64,000 nt of DNA. Origin: Afipia clevelandensis ATCC 49720 (lineage in GTDB: Bacteria; Pseudomonadota; Alphaproteobacteria; Rhizobiales; Xanthobacteraceae). The notes below the pieces were generated by a model. The model did no database searches. It was not told where the DNA came from and was given only the letters and a program-made list of their open reading frames with translations. A program made the position numbers and the translations under genes. The stretch is from assembly GCF_000336555.1 (NCBI RefSeq), contig NZ_KB375281.1, forward strand, positions 1,282,713 to 1,346,712, written 5' to 3'. Positions 27,399 through 36,636 of this stretch are shown piece after piece. How positions within the stretch are numbered: position 1 is the stretch's first letter; the number at the start of each line of letters is the position of its first letter.

Positions 27399-28621
27399 GC
27401 AAAGCCGCCGATCCGCCGATAAGCGTCGATCACCGCTCTCGCGCTGTGTTCCCATTTGAATTGTCCTGCGCGCGCTATCCGAGCCTCTCGACGGGTCGGA
27501 TCGGAATGATCGTCACTTCCAAGCGCGTCCCTGAACGCGCTCGTCCAGCCCTCCACATCCAGCGCCGACACGCGCCTGGTCACCAGCCCGGAAATTTCAT
27601 CCATCGACGTTCCGGCGCTATGCGCCACCGGCGTCCCGCACGCCAGAGCTTCCACCACCGGCATGCCGAACCCCTCATAGAGCGAGGGCGAAACCAGCAG
27701 CCGCGCGCCTTCGTAGAGAGCGCGCAACTGCGGATCGGTAGCCCCATGAACGAACCGGAGCGATCCTTCCCGGATCAAGTTTTCGGTCTGCCCGGGAAGA
27801 TCGAGATCACCCCACCCCCGGCCACCAGCCAACACAAGCGGACAATGCATCCGCGCCGTCGAACTCAGTCGCCCATAGGCGAGGATCACGGTCCGGAGGT
27901 TTTTCCGAGGCTCATGCGTCCCGACGGCCAGGAAGTAGCTTCCATATATCAGGTCCAATGTATCGAGCGCGGGCTGTGTTTTCTCGCGCCCCGCCGGAAC
28001 GAACAGTGCCGACGCCGCCGGCGGCGCCACAACGATCCGCGTCAAGGGATAGCCGAACACATCCGCAATCTCGCGCTTGCTGAAATCGGAGATCGTATGC
28101 ACCAGTGGTGCATCTGCGACGAACGTCCGAAGCGGCTCCAGCCATTTAACCCGGTCCCGGGGATGAAATTCCGGATGACGGAAGGTCGAAAGATCATAGA
28201 TCACGGGGAACATCGGGACGCCCGGATCGGCCAAGGGACGAAAATTGAATGCATGAAACAGATCGAGGGATTGTTTCCCGACGGACGTGGAGAACCTGCC
28301 CCGGCGAAACGAACGATAGGCCGCGGCAGCAGCGCGCGAACCCGGCAGACGCACAGCGACATCCAGAATGCGGCTTTTAAGATACGCGAGAGACGCCGAA
28401 CCGGACCTGTCGCCCTCGCCCTGCTTGTCATGAGAACGACTGATCTCGCGCGCGTCCGCGAGACCGAAACCGCGCCAATCCAGATCGCGGAAGCCGGTGA
28501 AACGAAGATCCGGATCGAGCTCAAGCACAGAATTGACGATGTTAAACGTATAGTTCGCCACGCCCGTCATCGAGCGGCTCAAAATACTGGATTCAAAACC
28601 TATGTGCATGTGGTGCGGCAA
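27395..28621 (-). CDS. Family 4 glycosyltransferase (mannosyltransferase-like)
   Basis: A 408-residue GT-B enzyme. The N terminus IGFESSILSRSMTGVANYTF resembles the acceptor domain of WbpZ/MtfB-type enzymes. The donor domain has FLAVGTHEPRKNLRTVILAY and LYEGFGMPVVEALACGTPV (E-x7-E). It is the last gene of a second minus-strand polysaccharide operon and converges with the aminotransferase. Linkage unknown; GDP-linked donors are plausible given the local sugar genes. Confidence 0.88.
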   Translation of the reverse strand: MPHHMHIGFESSILSRSMTGVANYTFNIVNSVLELDPDLRFTGFRDLDWRGFGLADAREISRSHDKQGEGDRSGSASLAYLKSRILDVAVRLPGSRAAAAAYRSFRRGRFSTSVGKQSLDLFHAFNFRPLADPGVPMFPVIYDLSTFRHPEFHPRDRVKWLEPLRTFVADAPLVHTISDFSKREIADVFGYPLTRIVVAPPAASALFVPAGREKTQPALDTLDLIYGSYFLAVGTHEPRKNLRTVILAYGRLSSTARMHCPLVLAGGRGWGDLDLPGQTENLIREGSLRFVHGATDPQLRALYEGARLLVSPSLYEGFGMPVVEALACGTPVAHSAGTSMDEISGLVTRRVSALDVEGWTSAFRDALGSDDHSDPTRREARIARAGQFKWEHSARAVIDAYRRIGGFA

Positions 28622-28709
28622 CTCTGGCGGTCACGGTATCCGGGATGCAATAGGGCAATGGAGGACAGACTATCAGGGACCGGTTAAAAACAAACCACTT
28701 CAACAGTCG

Positions 28710-30116
28710 TTAATCGACCCGGCCTTGATCCGGATCAGAGAGCCGATCAACAAGTCCTGAAATATGCGCTGCCGTCTGTGCCCAGCGATAAGGCACATAA
28801 TTCGCGCGTATCCGCGCCTCATAAACCTGCACGTAAACCGGATCGGTTACGGCCCTGTAAACCAGCTTGTAGCAGGCAGCGAAATCAAACGGGTCGAAGT
28901 AGTCGATCAGATCGCCTCCGGCCTCGGGCAGCGACGTCCGGTTTCCGGCGATGCAGTATCGTCCGAGCGACAGGCTTTCCGAAATCGGAAGCCCCCATCC
29001 CTCGTAGATGGACGGGTAAATAGTGAACGCGCAATTCTTGTAGTACCAGGCCAGCTCTTCATCCGAGACGTCAGCCAAGTGGACGATAACCTTGCTCACC
29101 GAGCGGTCGTACCGGATCTGATGCAGAAAATCGGAGACATGCGGATGCGGAGTTCCGATCAGGAGCAATTGCGGGCAATCAGGACCGAGCTCTTCGACCA
29201 GACGCTGCCAGACACGATACAACAGGCCCTGGTTCTTCCGTGGATCAATCGTCGAAACGCAGATCACGAACTTTCTTTCGGGCACATAACGCGGCCGGGG
29301 AAGTAAATCGACCGGCAATCCGGAGTTCATATTCGGGTTATCGCCCAGCCGAATGACTTCGACGGGTCGGTACGCGAGGCGTTCTGTTTCGATGAAGCGC
29401 GCGATCTCGTTTTTCTGAAACTGAGAAATCGTAAGGATCAAATCGGAATTGGCGATCTGCTGCGTGACCCATCGCGTAAAGACCTCTGAATGATGAGGCG
29501 GCATCCATGCGGGAAAGAGCGCTGGAATAAGATCATAGATCAGATTGAAATACGCCGCTCCACTTGCCTGTTTGTATGCGGCAAGACCTTCGCTGTAATC
29601 CTGAAATCCCCAGGTCGCCGACAGGGAGATGCAAACATCGCCCTTCTTGAACAGAACGGGGCCCGCGATTCTGAATGGACGATTGGTGCGCGCAATCCGC
29701 ATGGACATCTGCTTTCGTACAGCGCGCAGAAAACCTCCAAAAGCACGCCTCGTCTCCCTCAAGGCTTCTGTTACTTCGTCGCCCAGCAATTCTTTCAGTT
29801 TTTCCCGAATGTTGGATTCGAGTTGTCTGCCGCTTCGGACGACTGGCGTCATCCGGCGATAAGAGGAAACGGGCTCGTTTTTCTGACCATGGCCATTCAC
29901 TCCCGTTGTCGAAACAAGACTGTCGCGGATCACCGGCGCAAGCGAGTGAATATCGACCTTCCGCAAAACCTTGTTTGCTGAATCGAATGCAAAGAGTTCG
30001 ATATCGCTTCGTATCGCCAACAACTCAGCCAGAACGCTGACCGACGTCCGCTGAATACCGGTCAAATGACCGAGGCTCCAATGCCTGAGATCCGTTACAT
30101 CAAACCAAAGAGTCAT
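28710..30116 (-). CDS. Family 4 glycosyltransferase
   Basis: A 468-residue GT-B enzyme. MTLWFDVTDLRHWSLGHLTG and IQRTSVSVLAELL at the N terminus, and the donor-domain motifs FVICVSTIDPRKNQGLLYRV and IYEGWGLPISESLSLGRYC, place it in the family that begins with a DVTDLxxW pattern, common in O-antigen loci. It lies 158 bp downstream of the second Wzt gene. That gap holds an open stretch of about 50 codons overlapping this start, but nothing I can support as a gene. Confidence 0.87.
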   Translation of the reverse strand: MTLWFDVTDLRHWSLGHLTGIQRTSVSVLAELLAIRSDIELFAFDSANKVLRKVDIHSLAPVIRDSLVSTTGVNGHGQKNEPVSSYRRMTPVVRSGRQLESNIREKLKELLGDEVTEALRETRRAFGGFLRAVRKQMSMRIARTNRPFRIAGPVLFKKGDVCISLSATWGFQDYSEGLAAYKQASGAAYFNLIYDLIPALFPAWMPPHHSEVFTRWVTQQIANSDLILTISQFQKNEIARFIETERLAYRPVEVIRLGDNPNMNSGLPVDLLPRPRYVPERKFVICVSTIDPRKNQGLLYRVWQRLVEELGPDCPQLLLIGTPHPHVSDFLHQIRYDRSVSKVIVHLADVSDEELAWYYKNCAFTIYPSIYEGWGLPISESLSLGRYCIAGNRTSLPEAGGDLIDYFDPFDFAACYKLVYRAVTDPVYVQVYEARIRANYVPYRWAQTAAHISGLVDRLSDPDQGRVD

Positions 30117-30274
30117 TGAACAACTCGATAAATGCTATTCCTTGCCGCGATATTTCTTCATGCCAGACGTCAATACCACCAACCATACCGTGCGGTTGCC
30201 CAAACGCCCCTTCCACCCCGCTCATCATCACCGGACGCGCGGGAGTGTCAGGCACCACCTGCAGCTATTCGGCG

Positions 30275-31048
30275 TCATATCGCCTGGTACGCAGCAACGA
30301 TATCCTCGACCGGTCCGAGCGCCCTGATGTTTCCGCGATCCAGCCAGAGCGCCTTGTTGCACCAGCGGCGGCAGACTTCTAGATTGTGGGATGCGAGCAC
30401 CAGAATACTCGCCTTTTGAATAAACGTCTCGACGCGCTCGCGCGCTTTGGCCATGAAATGCGCATCGCCGGCCATGATCCACTCGTCCATCAAGAGGACC
30501 TCAGGCTCGTAGCACGTCGCAACCGCGAATGTCAGGCGCAACATCATTCCCGACGAATAGGTGCGCACCGGCATATCGAGATAGTCGCCCAGCTCGGTGA
30601 AATCGACAATCAGCGGCAGGCGCTGTTCGATTTCCCGGGACGACAGGCCAAGCAGCAACCCGCGCAACCGGATGTTGTCGTAGCCGCTCAGGTCGCTGTC
30701 GATACCGAGCGAAATATCGAACATCGGAGAAATCCGCCCATTGACCTCAACGGTGCCCGAGACAGGCTCATAGATTCCCGCCATGGTCCGCAGCAGGGTT
30801 GTCTTCCCCGCGCCGTTCGATCCGATCAGCGCCAGCCTGTCGCCTCGTTCAAGCGATAGCGAGATATCGCGCAATGCATCGACCGTGATGCGGTCGTTGG
30901 CATCGCGCGCGATGCGCCCGGCCGAACCGCGCGACAGGATCGCCTTTTTCAGGGAGCGCGATCCGCCATGATAGATCGGGAAGGAGACGTTCACGCCGTC
31001 GAGGCGAAGGATCGCCTGCTGATCTTCAACATTGCGTCGTAACAGCAT
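30275..31048 (-). CDS. Polysaccharide ABC exporter ATPase (Wzt-like), second set
   Basis: A 257-residue ABC ATPase: Walker A GSNGAGKTTLLRT, signature YSSGMMLRLTFA, Walker B VLLMDEWIMAGD, switch histidine in LASHNL. Like the first set it has no C-terminal carbohydrate-binding domain. The real start is ATG 31048 (MLLRRNVEDQ), six bases after the permease stop; the frame running to 31495 is inside the permease gene. Its sequence is clearly different from the ATPase at 24664, so this is a separate exporter and not a recent duplicate. Confidence 0.92.
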   Translation of the reverse strand: MLLRRNVEDQQAILRLDGVNVSFPIYHGGSRSLKKAILSRGSAGRIARDANDRITVDALRDISLSLERGDRLALIGSNGAGKTTLLRTMAGIYEPVSGTVEVNGRISPMFDISLGIDSDLSGYDNIRLRGLLLGLSSREIEQRLPLIVDFTELGDYLDMPVRTYSSGMMLRLTFAVATCYEPEVLLMDEWIMAGDAHFMAKARERVETFIQKASILVLASHNLEVCRRWCNKALWLDRGNIRALGPVEDIVAAYQAI

Positions 31049-31053
31049 GGCGC

Positions 31054-31905
31054 TCACACCCAGTATGAAATGCGTGAGCGAAAGCGGACGAAAAAGAACG
31101 CCGCAAACGCCATGTTGAGCACCGTGATCAAAAGCATGATCAGATAGGTCTGCACCGCGGGGATTTGACCGAGCAAAGGACCGCGCATGACTTCGACGAG
31201 ATAGAAGAACGGATTGAAGGTCATCAGCTCCTGATGCGCGCCGAGCAATTCGGGCTTCCACATGATTGGTGTGATAAAGAAGATAATCTGGACGAGGCTC
31301 GTCATAATCTGGGGGATATCGCGAAAGCGTGCCGATATCATGCCCAGGGACATGCCCGCCAGCGCCCCATTCAACGTCACCAGCAGGAAGCCGGGGATGG
31401 CGTAGAGCGCCACGCTGCCGGGCCAAGCGTGGAAGTAAAGAAGAACCGCGATGTAAACCACGAAATTGTGCGCAAGGATGATGACCTTGCTCCACACAAA
31501 GCGAAACACATACAGCGAATAAGGAAGACGTATCTGTTTGATATAGGATTCGGCGCCGGTGAAGAGCGTGCCGGCTTCGGTGATCATCGTGCTGATGTAG
31601 CCCCAGATCAGCAATCCGGCGCAGAGAAACGGCATGAAGTGGCTAAGCTCTGCCTTGAAGAGCGTTGAGTAAACGATACCGAGCGCGACCACCATGATCG
31701 CCATGCTGGCGGTCATCCAGAGCGGCCCGAGAAACGAGCGGCGGTAACGCTGTAAGATGTCGTTCCAGCCCAGCTTGCCCCAAAGGGTCCAAAGGGACAG
31801 TCCGGCAAGGACGTCCTGCAGCGCCATCTGCGCCTGACGGTGCATCCGTCCCTGCCCGGCAATCAGCATCGACATCCGTTCATCCAACTCCGCCCACGGG
31901 CTCAC
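31054..31905 (-). CDS. Polysaccharide ABC exporter permease (Wzm-like), second set
   Basis: A 283-residue ABC-2 permease with six hydrophobic segments. RYRRSFLGPLWMTASMAIMV, ARFRDIPQIMTSLVQIIFF, ITPIMWKPELL and FNPFFYLVEVMRGPLLG are family landmarks. A 45-residue N-terminal extension precedes the domain. It overlaps the upstream glycosyltransferase stop by four bases and is followed after five bases by its ATPase gene. Confidence 0.92.
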   Translation of the reverse strand: MSPWAELDERMSMLIAGQGRMHRQAQMALQDVLAGLSLWTLWGKLGWNDILQRYRRSFLGPLWMTASMAIMVVALGIVYSTLFKAELSHFMPFLCAGLLIWGYISTMITEAGTLFTGAESYIKQIRLPYSLYVFRFVWSKVIILAHNFVVYIAVLLYFHAWPGSVALYAIPGFLLVTLNGALAGMSLGMISARFRDIPQIMTSLVQIIFFITPIMWKPELLGAHQELMTFNPFFYLVEVMRGPLLGQIPAVQTYLIMLLITVLNMAFAAFFFVRFRSRISYWV

Positions 31906-33035
31906 TCGACCGGGATGCGATCCCGCAAGGCCTGCTTATAGACGTCCTGCATACGGGATAGAAACAGAGACTGGCTGAATTCGGCGCGAACGCGCTCCCT
32001 GCCCGCTTCACCCAGCCGGGCGGCAAAATCAGGCTGGTCCAGAAGGCGGTTCAACGCCCCGGCGAACGCCGCCGCGTCGCCGGGCGGGACGGTCAGGCCT
32101 TCCCTGCCGTCCCGGGCGATATTGGGAACCGCGGTCGGAAGCGCCGTATTGACCACCGGCTTGCCCGCGGACATGGCTTCCAACTGGACGAGGCCGAAAG
32201 CCTCTGCCTCCGAAACGGAGGGAAAGGCCAGCGCCCGGGCAGCGTGAATATACTGCTTGACCTCATGAGGCTCCAGGACGCCAAGAAACCTGACCCGATC
32301 CAGCACACCTAGTTCCCTGGCGAGGCCGGTGAGTTCTTCCCGGAGTCGTCCTTCGCCAATGATCACGGCGTCGGCATCGACGTCCTGCATCGCGCGAAGA
32401 AAAATCTCGTAACCCTTGTAGCTGACAAGGCGTCCGACAGAGACAACAAGTCTGGGGTATTGCTCCTTCAGGCGGTCGACCGCCTGCTGTTCACCCTGAT
32501 CGAGCCGTCCCCAATAGGAATCGTCACATCCATACGGAATGGCGACGCACTTGGCGGCAAAGTCTTTCAGAAATGGCGAGTTGCCGATCATGACCGGATC
32601 CGAGACGATGATCCTGTCTGCGCGCCGAAGAGAATTGCGAATGAATGGCGCCAAGGCCCGCATCAGCCACAGACGGCCGACCACTTCCGCATGCCAGTGC
32701 ACGATCACGATCGGCTTTTTCGGCAGCAGGGCGATTCCGATATCCGTCAGCGGAAACGGAGCGTGGTGAACCACGATGTCCGACACGCGCGCCTTCTGAA
32801 ATAACCTGAGCGGATAGGTCGGCGCCAGTGGCGTGGACATCACCGTTGCAAGCGACGAAACCGCTTCGACACTCACGCCATCGAATTCATAGATGCAGCC
32901 CATCCCTCGTTCTCGCGCCACAAGAACGCCGCTTTCAAACTCCGTTCGCGGAAGCATCGCCAGCGTGGCTATGACGGACGGAATCCCGCCATAGACGTTC
33001 GGCAAGTAGACCTTGTAGGCATGGAGAATCCGCAT
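31902..33035 (-). CDS. Family 4 glycosyltransferase (WbpY/WbdA-like)
   Basis: A 377-residue GT-B enzyme beginning MRILHAYKVYLPNVYGGIPS. It has PKKPIVIVHWHAEVV in the acceptor domain, SVGRLVSYKGYEIFLRA at the start of the donor domain and SEAEAFGLVQLEAMSAGKPVV as E-x7-E motif. A GTG at 33041 directly after the upstream stop could add two residues; ATG 33035 fits the family better. It belongs to the operon gmd, dehydratase-like, GT, wzm, wzt and may add mannose- or perosamine-type residues. Confidence 0.88.
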   Translation of the reverse strand: MRILHAYKVYLPNVYGGIPSVIATLAMLPRTEFESGVLVARERGMGCIYEFDGVSVEAVSSLATVMSTPLAPTYPLRLFQKARVSDIVVHHAPFPLTDIGIALLPKKPIVIVHWHAEVVGRLWLMRALAPFIRNSLRRADRIIVSDPVMIGNSPFLKDFAAKCVAIPYGCDDSYWGRLDQGEQQAVDRLKEQYPRLVVSVGRLVSYKGYEIFLRAMQDVDADAVIIGEGRLREELTGLARELGVLDRVRFLGVLEPHEVKQYIHAARALAFPSVSEAEAFGLVQLEAMSAGKPVVNTALPTAVPNIARDGREGLTVPPGDAAAFAGALNRLLDQPDFAARLGEAGRERVRAEFSQSLFLSRMQDVYKQALRDRIPVE

Positions 33036-33041
33036 CAACAC

Positions 33042-34076
33042 TCAACGCATCGGGGAATTTTCATTCGATAGACCTTCAGACGCGCTGTTCCTGATAGCTT
33101 CCGCCTGGGCGGTGACCATCATGGACACCAGCGTTGGAAAATCGACGTTCGGTTTCCAGTTCAATACGGAACGAATCTTGGACGCGTTGGCCCGCGTATA
33201 ACGGCTATCCACCTTGCGAACCAGAGCCGAATCGAGAACGACGTGATCGGCCCACCTGCGGCCAACAAAATTGAACGCCTGATTGCAAAAATCCTCAATC
33301 GAATGATCCTGCCCGGTGCCTATGATATAGTCATCCGGGACAGGATGCTGAACGATCAGCCTCATCGCTTCCACATAATCGCCGGCAAAACCAAAATCCC
33401 GCCGTACGCCAAGGTCGCCCAGCGCAATCTTTCCATCTGACAAGATAGGCTTCCCACGCTCATCGAGTTCGGAGGCCGTGGTCAGACCGAGCGACACCGC
33501 AGCGGCGGCATAGGCGATCTTCTGCGACACGAAAGCTAACGGGCGCCTGGGGCTTTCGTGATTGAACAGAATGCCGGTTGAGGCGTGCAACCCATACTGC
33601 TGACGGTATGCGCCAACAATCTGGTGGGCGTACAGTTTCGCCGCGCCATACGGCGTCTTCGGAGCGCAGCGTGTCTGCTCGTTCTGGGCTGATGTCCCAT
33701 CGCTTCCGAACATTTCCGACGACGAGGCCTGAAACAGACGGCAATCCGGCTTGTACTTCAGCAAGAGCTCGCAAAGCTCCTGCGGCACATAGCCATTCAC
33801 CTCCGCGGTTAGGCGCGGTTCATTCCAGCTCAGGCTGGGACGAGAAATGGCGGCAAGATTATAGATCTCATCAGGCATGACATCGCGGATCAACGCTTCG
33901 AGAAAATCACGATCCGCAGGATCTCCGACATGCCAGCGCACACCATCCCGACGTGAATCCGAATGATCCGCGCGGCGCGACTGTGCATGAACGACGCAAC
34001 CCTGCTGCCGAAGCAGGTTGATCAGATAGTAGCCATCCTGCCCGGAAGCCCCGGTAATAAGAACTTTTACTGTCAA
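33042..34076 (-). CDS. GDP-mannose 4,6-dehydratase-like epimerase/reductase
   Basis: A 344-residue extended SDR with VKVLITGASGQDGYYL at the N terminus, FQASSSEMFG in the active site and the catalytic pair in TPYGAAKLYAHQ (Tyr, Lys). The likely start is TTG 34076, preceded by GAGGG at good spacing; the frame is open to 34139 but without a fitting start. It resembles GDP-mannose 4,6-dehydratase yet differs clearly from the canonical copy just upstream. It may be a GDP-4-keto-6-deoxymannose reductase or a dehydratase with another specificity. It ends six bases before the next gene. Confidence 0.82.
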   Translation of the reverse strand: MTVKVLITGASGQDGYYLINLLRQQGCVVHAQSRRADHSDSRRDGVRWHVGDPADRDFLEALIRDVMPDEIYNLAAISRPSLSWNEPRLTAEVNGYVPQELCELLLKYKPDCRLFQASSSEMFGSDGTSAQNEQTRCAPKTPYGAAKLYAHQIVGAYRQQYGLHASTGILFNHESPRRPLAFVSQKIAYAAAAVSLGLTTASELDERGKPILSDGKIALGDLGVRRDFGFAGDYVEAMRLIVQHPVPDDYIIGTGQDHSIEDFCNQAFNFVGRRWADHVVLDSALVRKVDSRYTRANASKIRSVLNWKPNVDFPTLVSMMVTAQAEAIRNSASEGLSNENSPMR

Positions 34077-34181
34077 TGGCACCCTCGATTCCGGACAACT
34101 TATAGCTGCAGGAAGCAGGATCAAACAGAAACTTTTCAAAACACCGCGGACAACAAAATCCGCAAGCTCTCGCTCTCAAAA

Positions 34182-35273
34182 TTATTCGTTGTAATTGAAG
34201 TGCTTAAATCCGTGCTGCTTCACAAGCTCATCGCGCTGCGCGGTTTTCATGTCTTCCCGCATCATTTCCGCAACCAGATCAGCAAATGACGTCGTGGGTT
34301 TCCACCCCAGCTTTTTGTACGCCTTTGCCGGATCGCCCAGAAGCGTCTCGACCTCGGCCGGCCGGAAATAACGCGGATCAACCTCGACGATACACTGCCC
34401 CGTGGCGGCATCGTATCCCTTTTCATTGACACCCTCACCTTCCCAGCGAACGGCGATTCCGACTTCGTTCGCGGCAACGTCGAGAAACTCGCGAACCGAG
34501 TGCTGTTCTCCGGTCGCGATCACATAATCTTCCGCGACATCCTGTTGCAGCATGCGCCACTGCATCTCGACATAATCCCGCGCATGGCCCCAATCGCGCA
34601 GCGCATTCAGGTTGCCGAGATAAACCTTCTCCTGCAGACCCAGCTTGATGCGGGCCAATGCGCGCGTGATCTTGCGCGTGACGAAAGTCTCGCCGCGAAT
34701 GGGCGATTCGTGATTGAAGAGAATTCCGTTGCAGGCAAACAGGCCATAAGCCTCGCGATAGTTTACCGTGATCCAGTAGGCATAGAGCTTGGCGACCGCG
34801 TAAGGCGACCGGGGATAAAACGGCGTCGTCTCCTTCTGCGGGATTTCCTGAACCAGGCCGTACAACTCCGACGTTGACGCCTGATAGAACCGGGTTTTCT
34901 TCTCAAGCCCGAGAATGCGGATCGCTTCAAGCATTCGCAGCGGCCCCAGCGCATCGGAATTCGCTGTATATTCCGGCTCCTCGAACGAGACGGCCACATG
35001 ACTCTGCGCAGCCAGATTGTAAATCTCGTCCGGCTGAACTTCCTGCACGATGCGGATGAGACTCGATGAATCCGTCAGATCGCCATGATGAAGGGTCAGA
35101 TCGTATCCCTTGTCGTGCGGATCGTGATAAAGATGATCAATCCGATCGGTGTTGAACAGCGACGTGCGCCGCTTGATCCCGTGAACGGAATATCCCTTGG
35201 ACAGCAGCAATTCCGCAAGGTAGGCGCCGTCCTGTCCGGTGATCCCGGTAATCAACGCAGTCTTTTTCTTCAT
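34182..35273 (-). CDS. gmd: GDP-mannose 4,6-dehydratase
   Basis: A 363-residue extended SDR of typical Gmd length. [19 protein letters not shown] is the cofactor site, [13 protein letters not shown] and [15 protein letters not shown] are Gmd signatures, the active-site serine/threonine lies in [10 protein letters not shown] and the Tyr/Lys pair in [13 protein letters not shown]. It makes GDP-4-keto-6-deoxymannose, precursor of perosamine, rhamnose and fucose. It is the first gene of the second polysaccharide operon, so it sets sugar supply for the locus. Very high confidence in the family. Confidence 0.96.
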   Translation of the reverse strand: MKKKTALITGITGQDGAYLAELLLSKGYSVHGIKRRTSLFNTDRIDHLYHDPHDKGYDLTLHHGDLTDSSSLIRIVQEVQPDEIYNLAAQSHVAVSFEEPEYTANSDALGPLRMLEAIRILGLEKKTRFYQASTSELYGLVQEIPQKETTPFYPRSPYAVAKLYAYWITVNYREAYGLFACNGILFNHESPIRGETFVTRKITRALARIKLGLQEKVYLGNLNALRDWGHARDYVEMQWRMLQQDVAEDYVIATGEQHSVREFLDVAANEVGIAVRWEGEGVNEKGYDAATGQCIVEVDPRYFRPAEVETLLGDPAKAYKKLGWKPTTSFADLVAEMMREDMKTAQRDELVKQHGFKHFNYNE

Positions 35274-35363
35274 CGCATATCGGCTTTCGTATTCGCTGCA
35301 ACTTCGCCCCGGCGAGGTAAAGTTGCAGGCAGCTTGACAGACTGATCGAGACGCCCCGCCACG

Positions 35364-36518
35364 CTACTGTGGCCGGAGCGATGCAACACGGGCAAACAGG
35401 TTGTTGACGCGCCCCAGCAGGTTTGCCGGAGCGTCGATGATAATACCCCGCACGATCGCCCAGACGCTGGCGGCGCTGACCGCAGCCAGCAAGACATACT
35501 GAACGAGTATCGCAACGGGTTGCGAGGTCGAGACGGTCGACAGTCCGAAGCCCGCGATACGAAGAATGAGGATTCCCAGAACCAGAAGCCCGATGGCAAA
35601 ATTCCGGTTCTGCCGTGTCGTTCGCGGCGCGCCAAGAATCGCGAACGCCATCAGGACAAACACAAACGGATAGATCGGGGCAAAAATCCGGTCATGAAGT
35701 TCAGAGCGGAATTCTCCCGGGACACGCTTGTAGACCGGATCGTCGGGCGGAGGCGAGATCAGTTCGCCAATCGGCCTCTCGCGAGGACCATAGGTCACCG
35801 TCTGAACGACATTTGAAAACTGGGACAGATCGAACGCATAGCTGGCGAACGCCACAAGGGCCGGATCGCGTTTGCCGGCTTCAAAACGCTGGAGATTGCC
35901 ATCCTGAAGAACGAGAAAAGATCCACGCTCGTTCTTCTGAACCGTGCCGCGATCCGCGAGAATGGTGATCCGCTCCGCCGGATTGCGCTGGTCGTCGATG
36001 AAAATCCCGACAAGCAGTCCGCCCGGCTGCCGGCCCTGAATGCGGATGGTCAGAGGTCCGAGCTTCTGGAATTCCCCTGGCCGCAGAATGTTCGTCAGCA
36101 CGTCGGCGCCGATCTCGGTCTGCCATCGCCGCAAGGCGCGCATGCATTCGGGCGCCACATACAGCGAGAGCAACGCAACGAAAAGGCTCACCACGCATGT
36201 CGCGTAGAGAAAGGGACGGACAAACCGCACCGGTGACAGACCGGCCGCGTTGATCACGATGATCTCGGAATCGTTCGCCAGCCTGTTCAGGGTGTGCATG
36301 ACCGCAATCAAGAGCGCGATCGGCGCGATGATCATGGCTAGCAGCGGAATCGCAAGGCCAGTGACGCCGAGAAAGACCAGAATGGACTGGCCCTGCCCTG
36401 TCATCAGGTCGATGCCGCGCAGTGCCTGCGTGATCCAGATGACCCCCGTCAACGAGACGACAATCAACAAGAACGCCAGCAATGTCGCTCGCACGATATA
36501 GCCGTCGATTGCGCTCAT
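35364..36518 (-). CDS. LptF/LptG-family permease paralogue
   Basis: A 384-residue protein of the YjgP/YjgQ family with three N-terminal hydrophobic segments, a periplasmic beta-jellyroll domain (about 125-265) and three C-terminal segments. NAAGLSPVRFVRPFL and LPS-transport landmarks such as ILRPGEFQKL are present. Core LptF and LptG genes normally form a pair; this one stands alone beside O-antigen genes and divergent from a WaaL-like ligase. It might be an extra LptF/G protein for modified LPS, or one of the core genes placed here. Only its family is certain. Confidence 0.85.
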   Translation of the reverse strand: MSAIDGYIVRATLLAFLLIVVSLTGVIWITQALRGIDLMTGQGQSILVFLGVTGLAIPLLAMIIAPIALLIAVMHTLNRLANDSEIIVINAAGLSPVRFVRPFLYATCVVSLFVALLSLYVAPECMRALRRWQTEIGADVLTNILRPGEFQKLGPLTIRIQGRQPGGLLVGIFIDDQRNPAERITILADRGTVQKNERGSFLVLQDGNLQRFEAGKRDPALVAFASYAFDLSQFSNVVQTVTYGPRERPIGELISPPPDDPVYKRVPGEFRSELHDRIFAPIYPFVFVLMAFAILGAPRTTRQNRNFAIGLLVLGILILRIAGFGLSTVSTSQPVAILVQYVLLAAVSAASVWAIVRGIIIDAPANLLGRVNNLFARVASLRPQ

Positions 36519-36636
36519 CCAGCTTCCGGGTAAAGTCCGCGTCAGGTCCGAAACGGCCTGAAATATGGGTTATCGTCTTGAGCTATATCGCATATTTTAC
36601 GGCTGACACACCTAAAAATAGTCCATTCGAGGGATA

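Noticed and set aside
27212-28687. 491-residue plus-strand frame
   Set aside because: Antisense to the family 4 glycosyltransferase; composition is that of a shadow frame.
30117-30274. Open stretch of about 50 codons on the minus strand before the glycosyltransferase gene
   Set aside because: It overlaps the next start, has no ribosome site and no recognisable family; kept only as a note.
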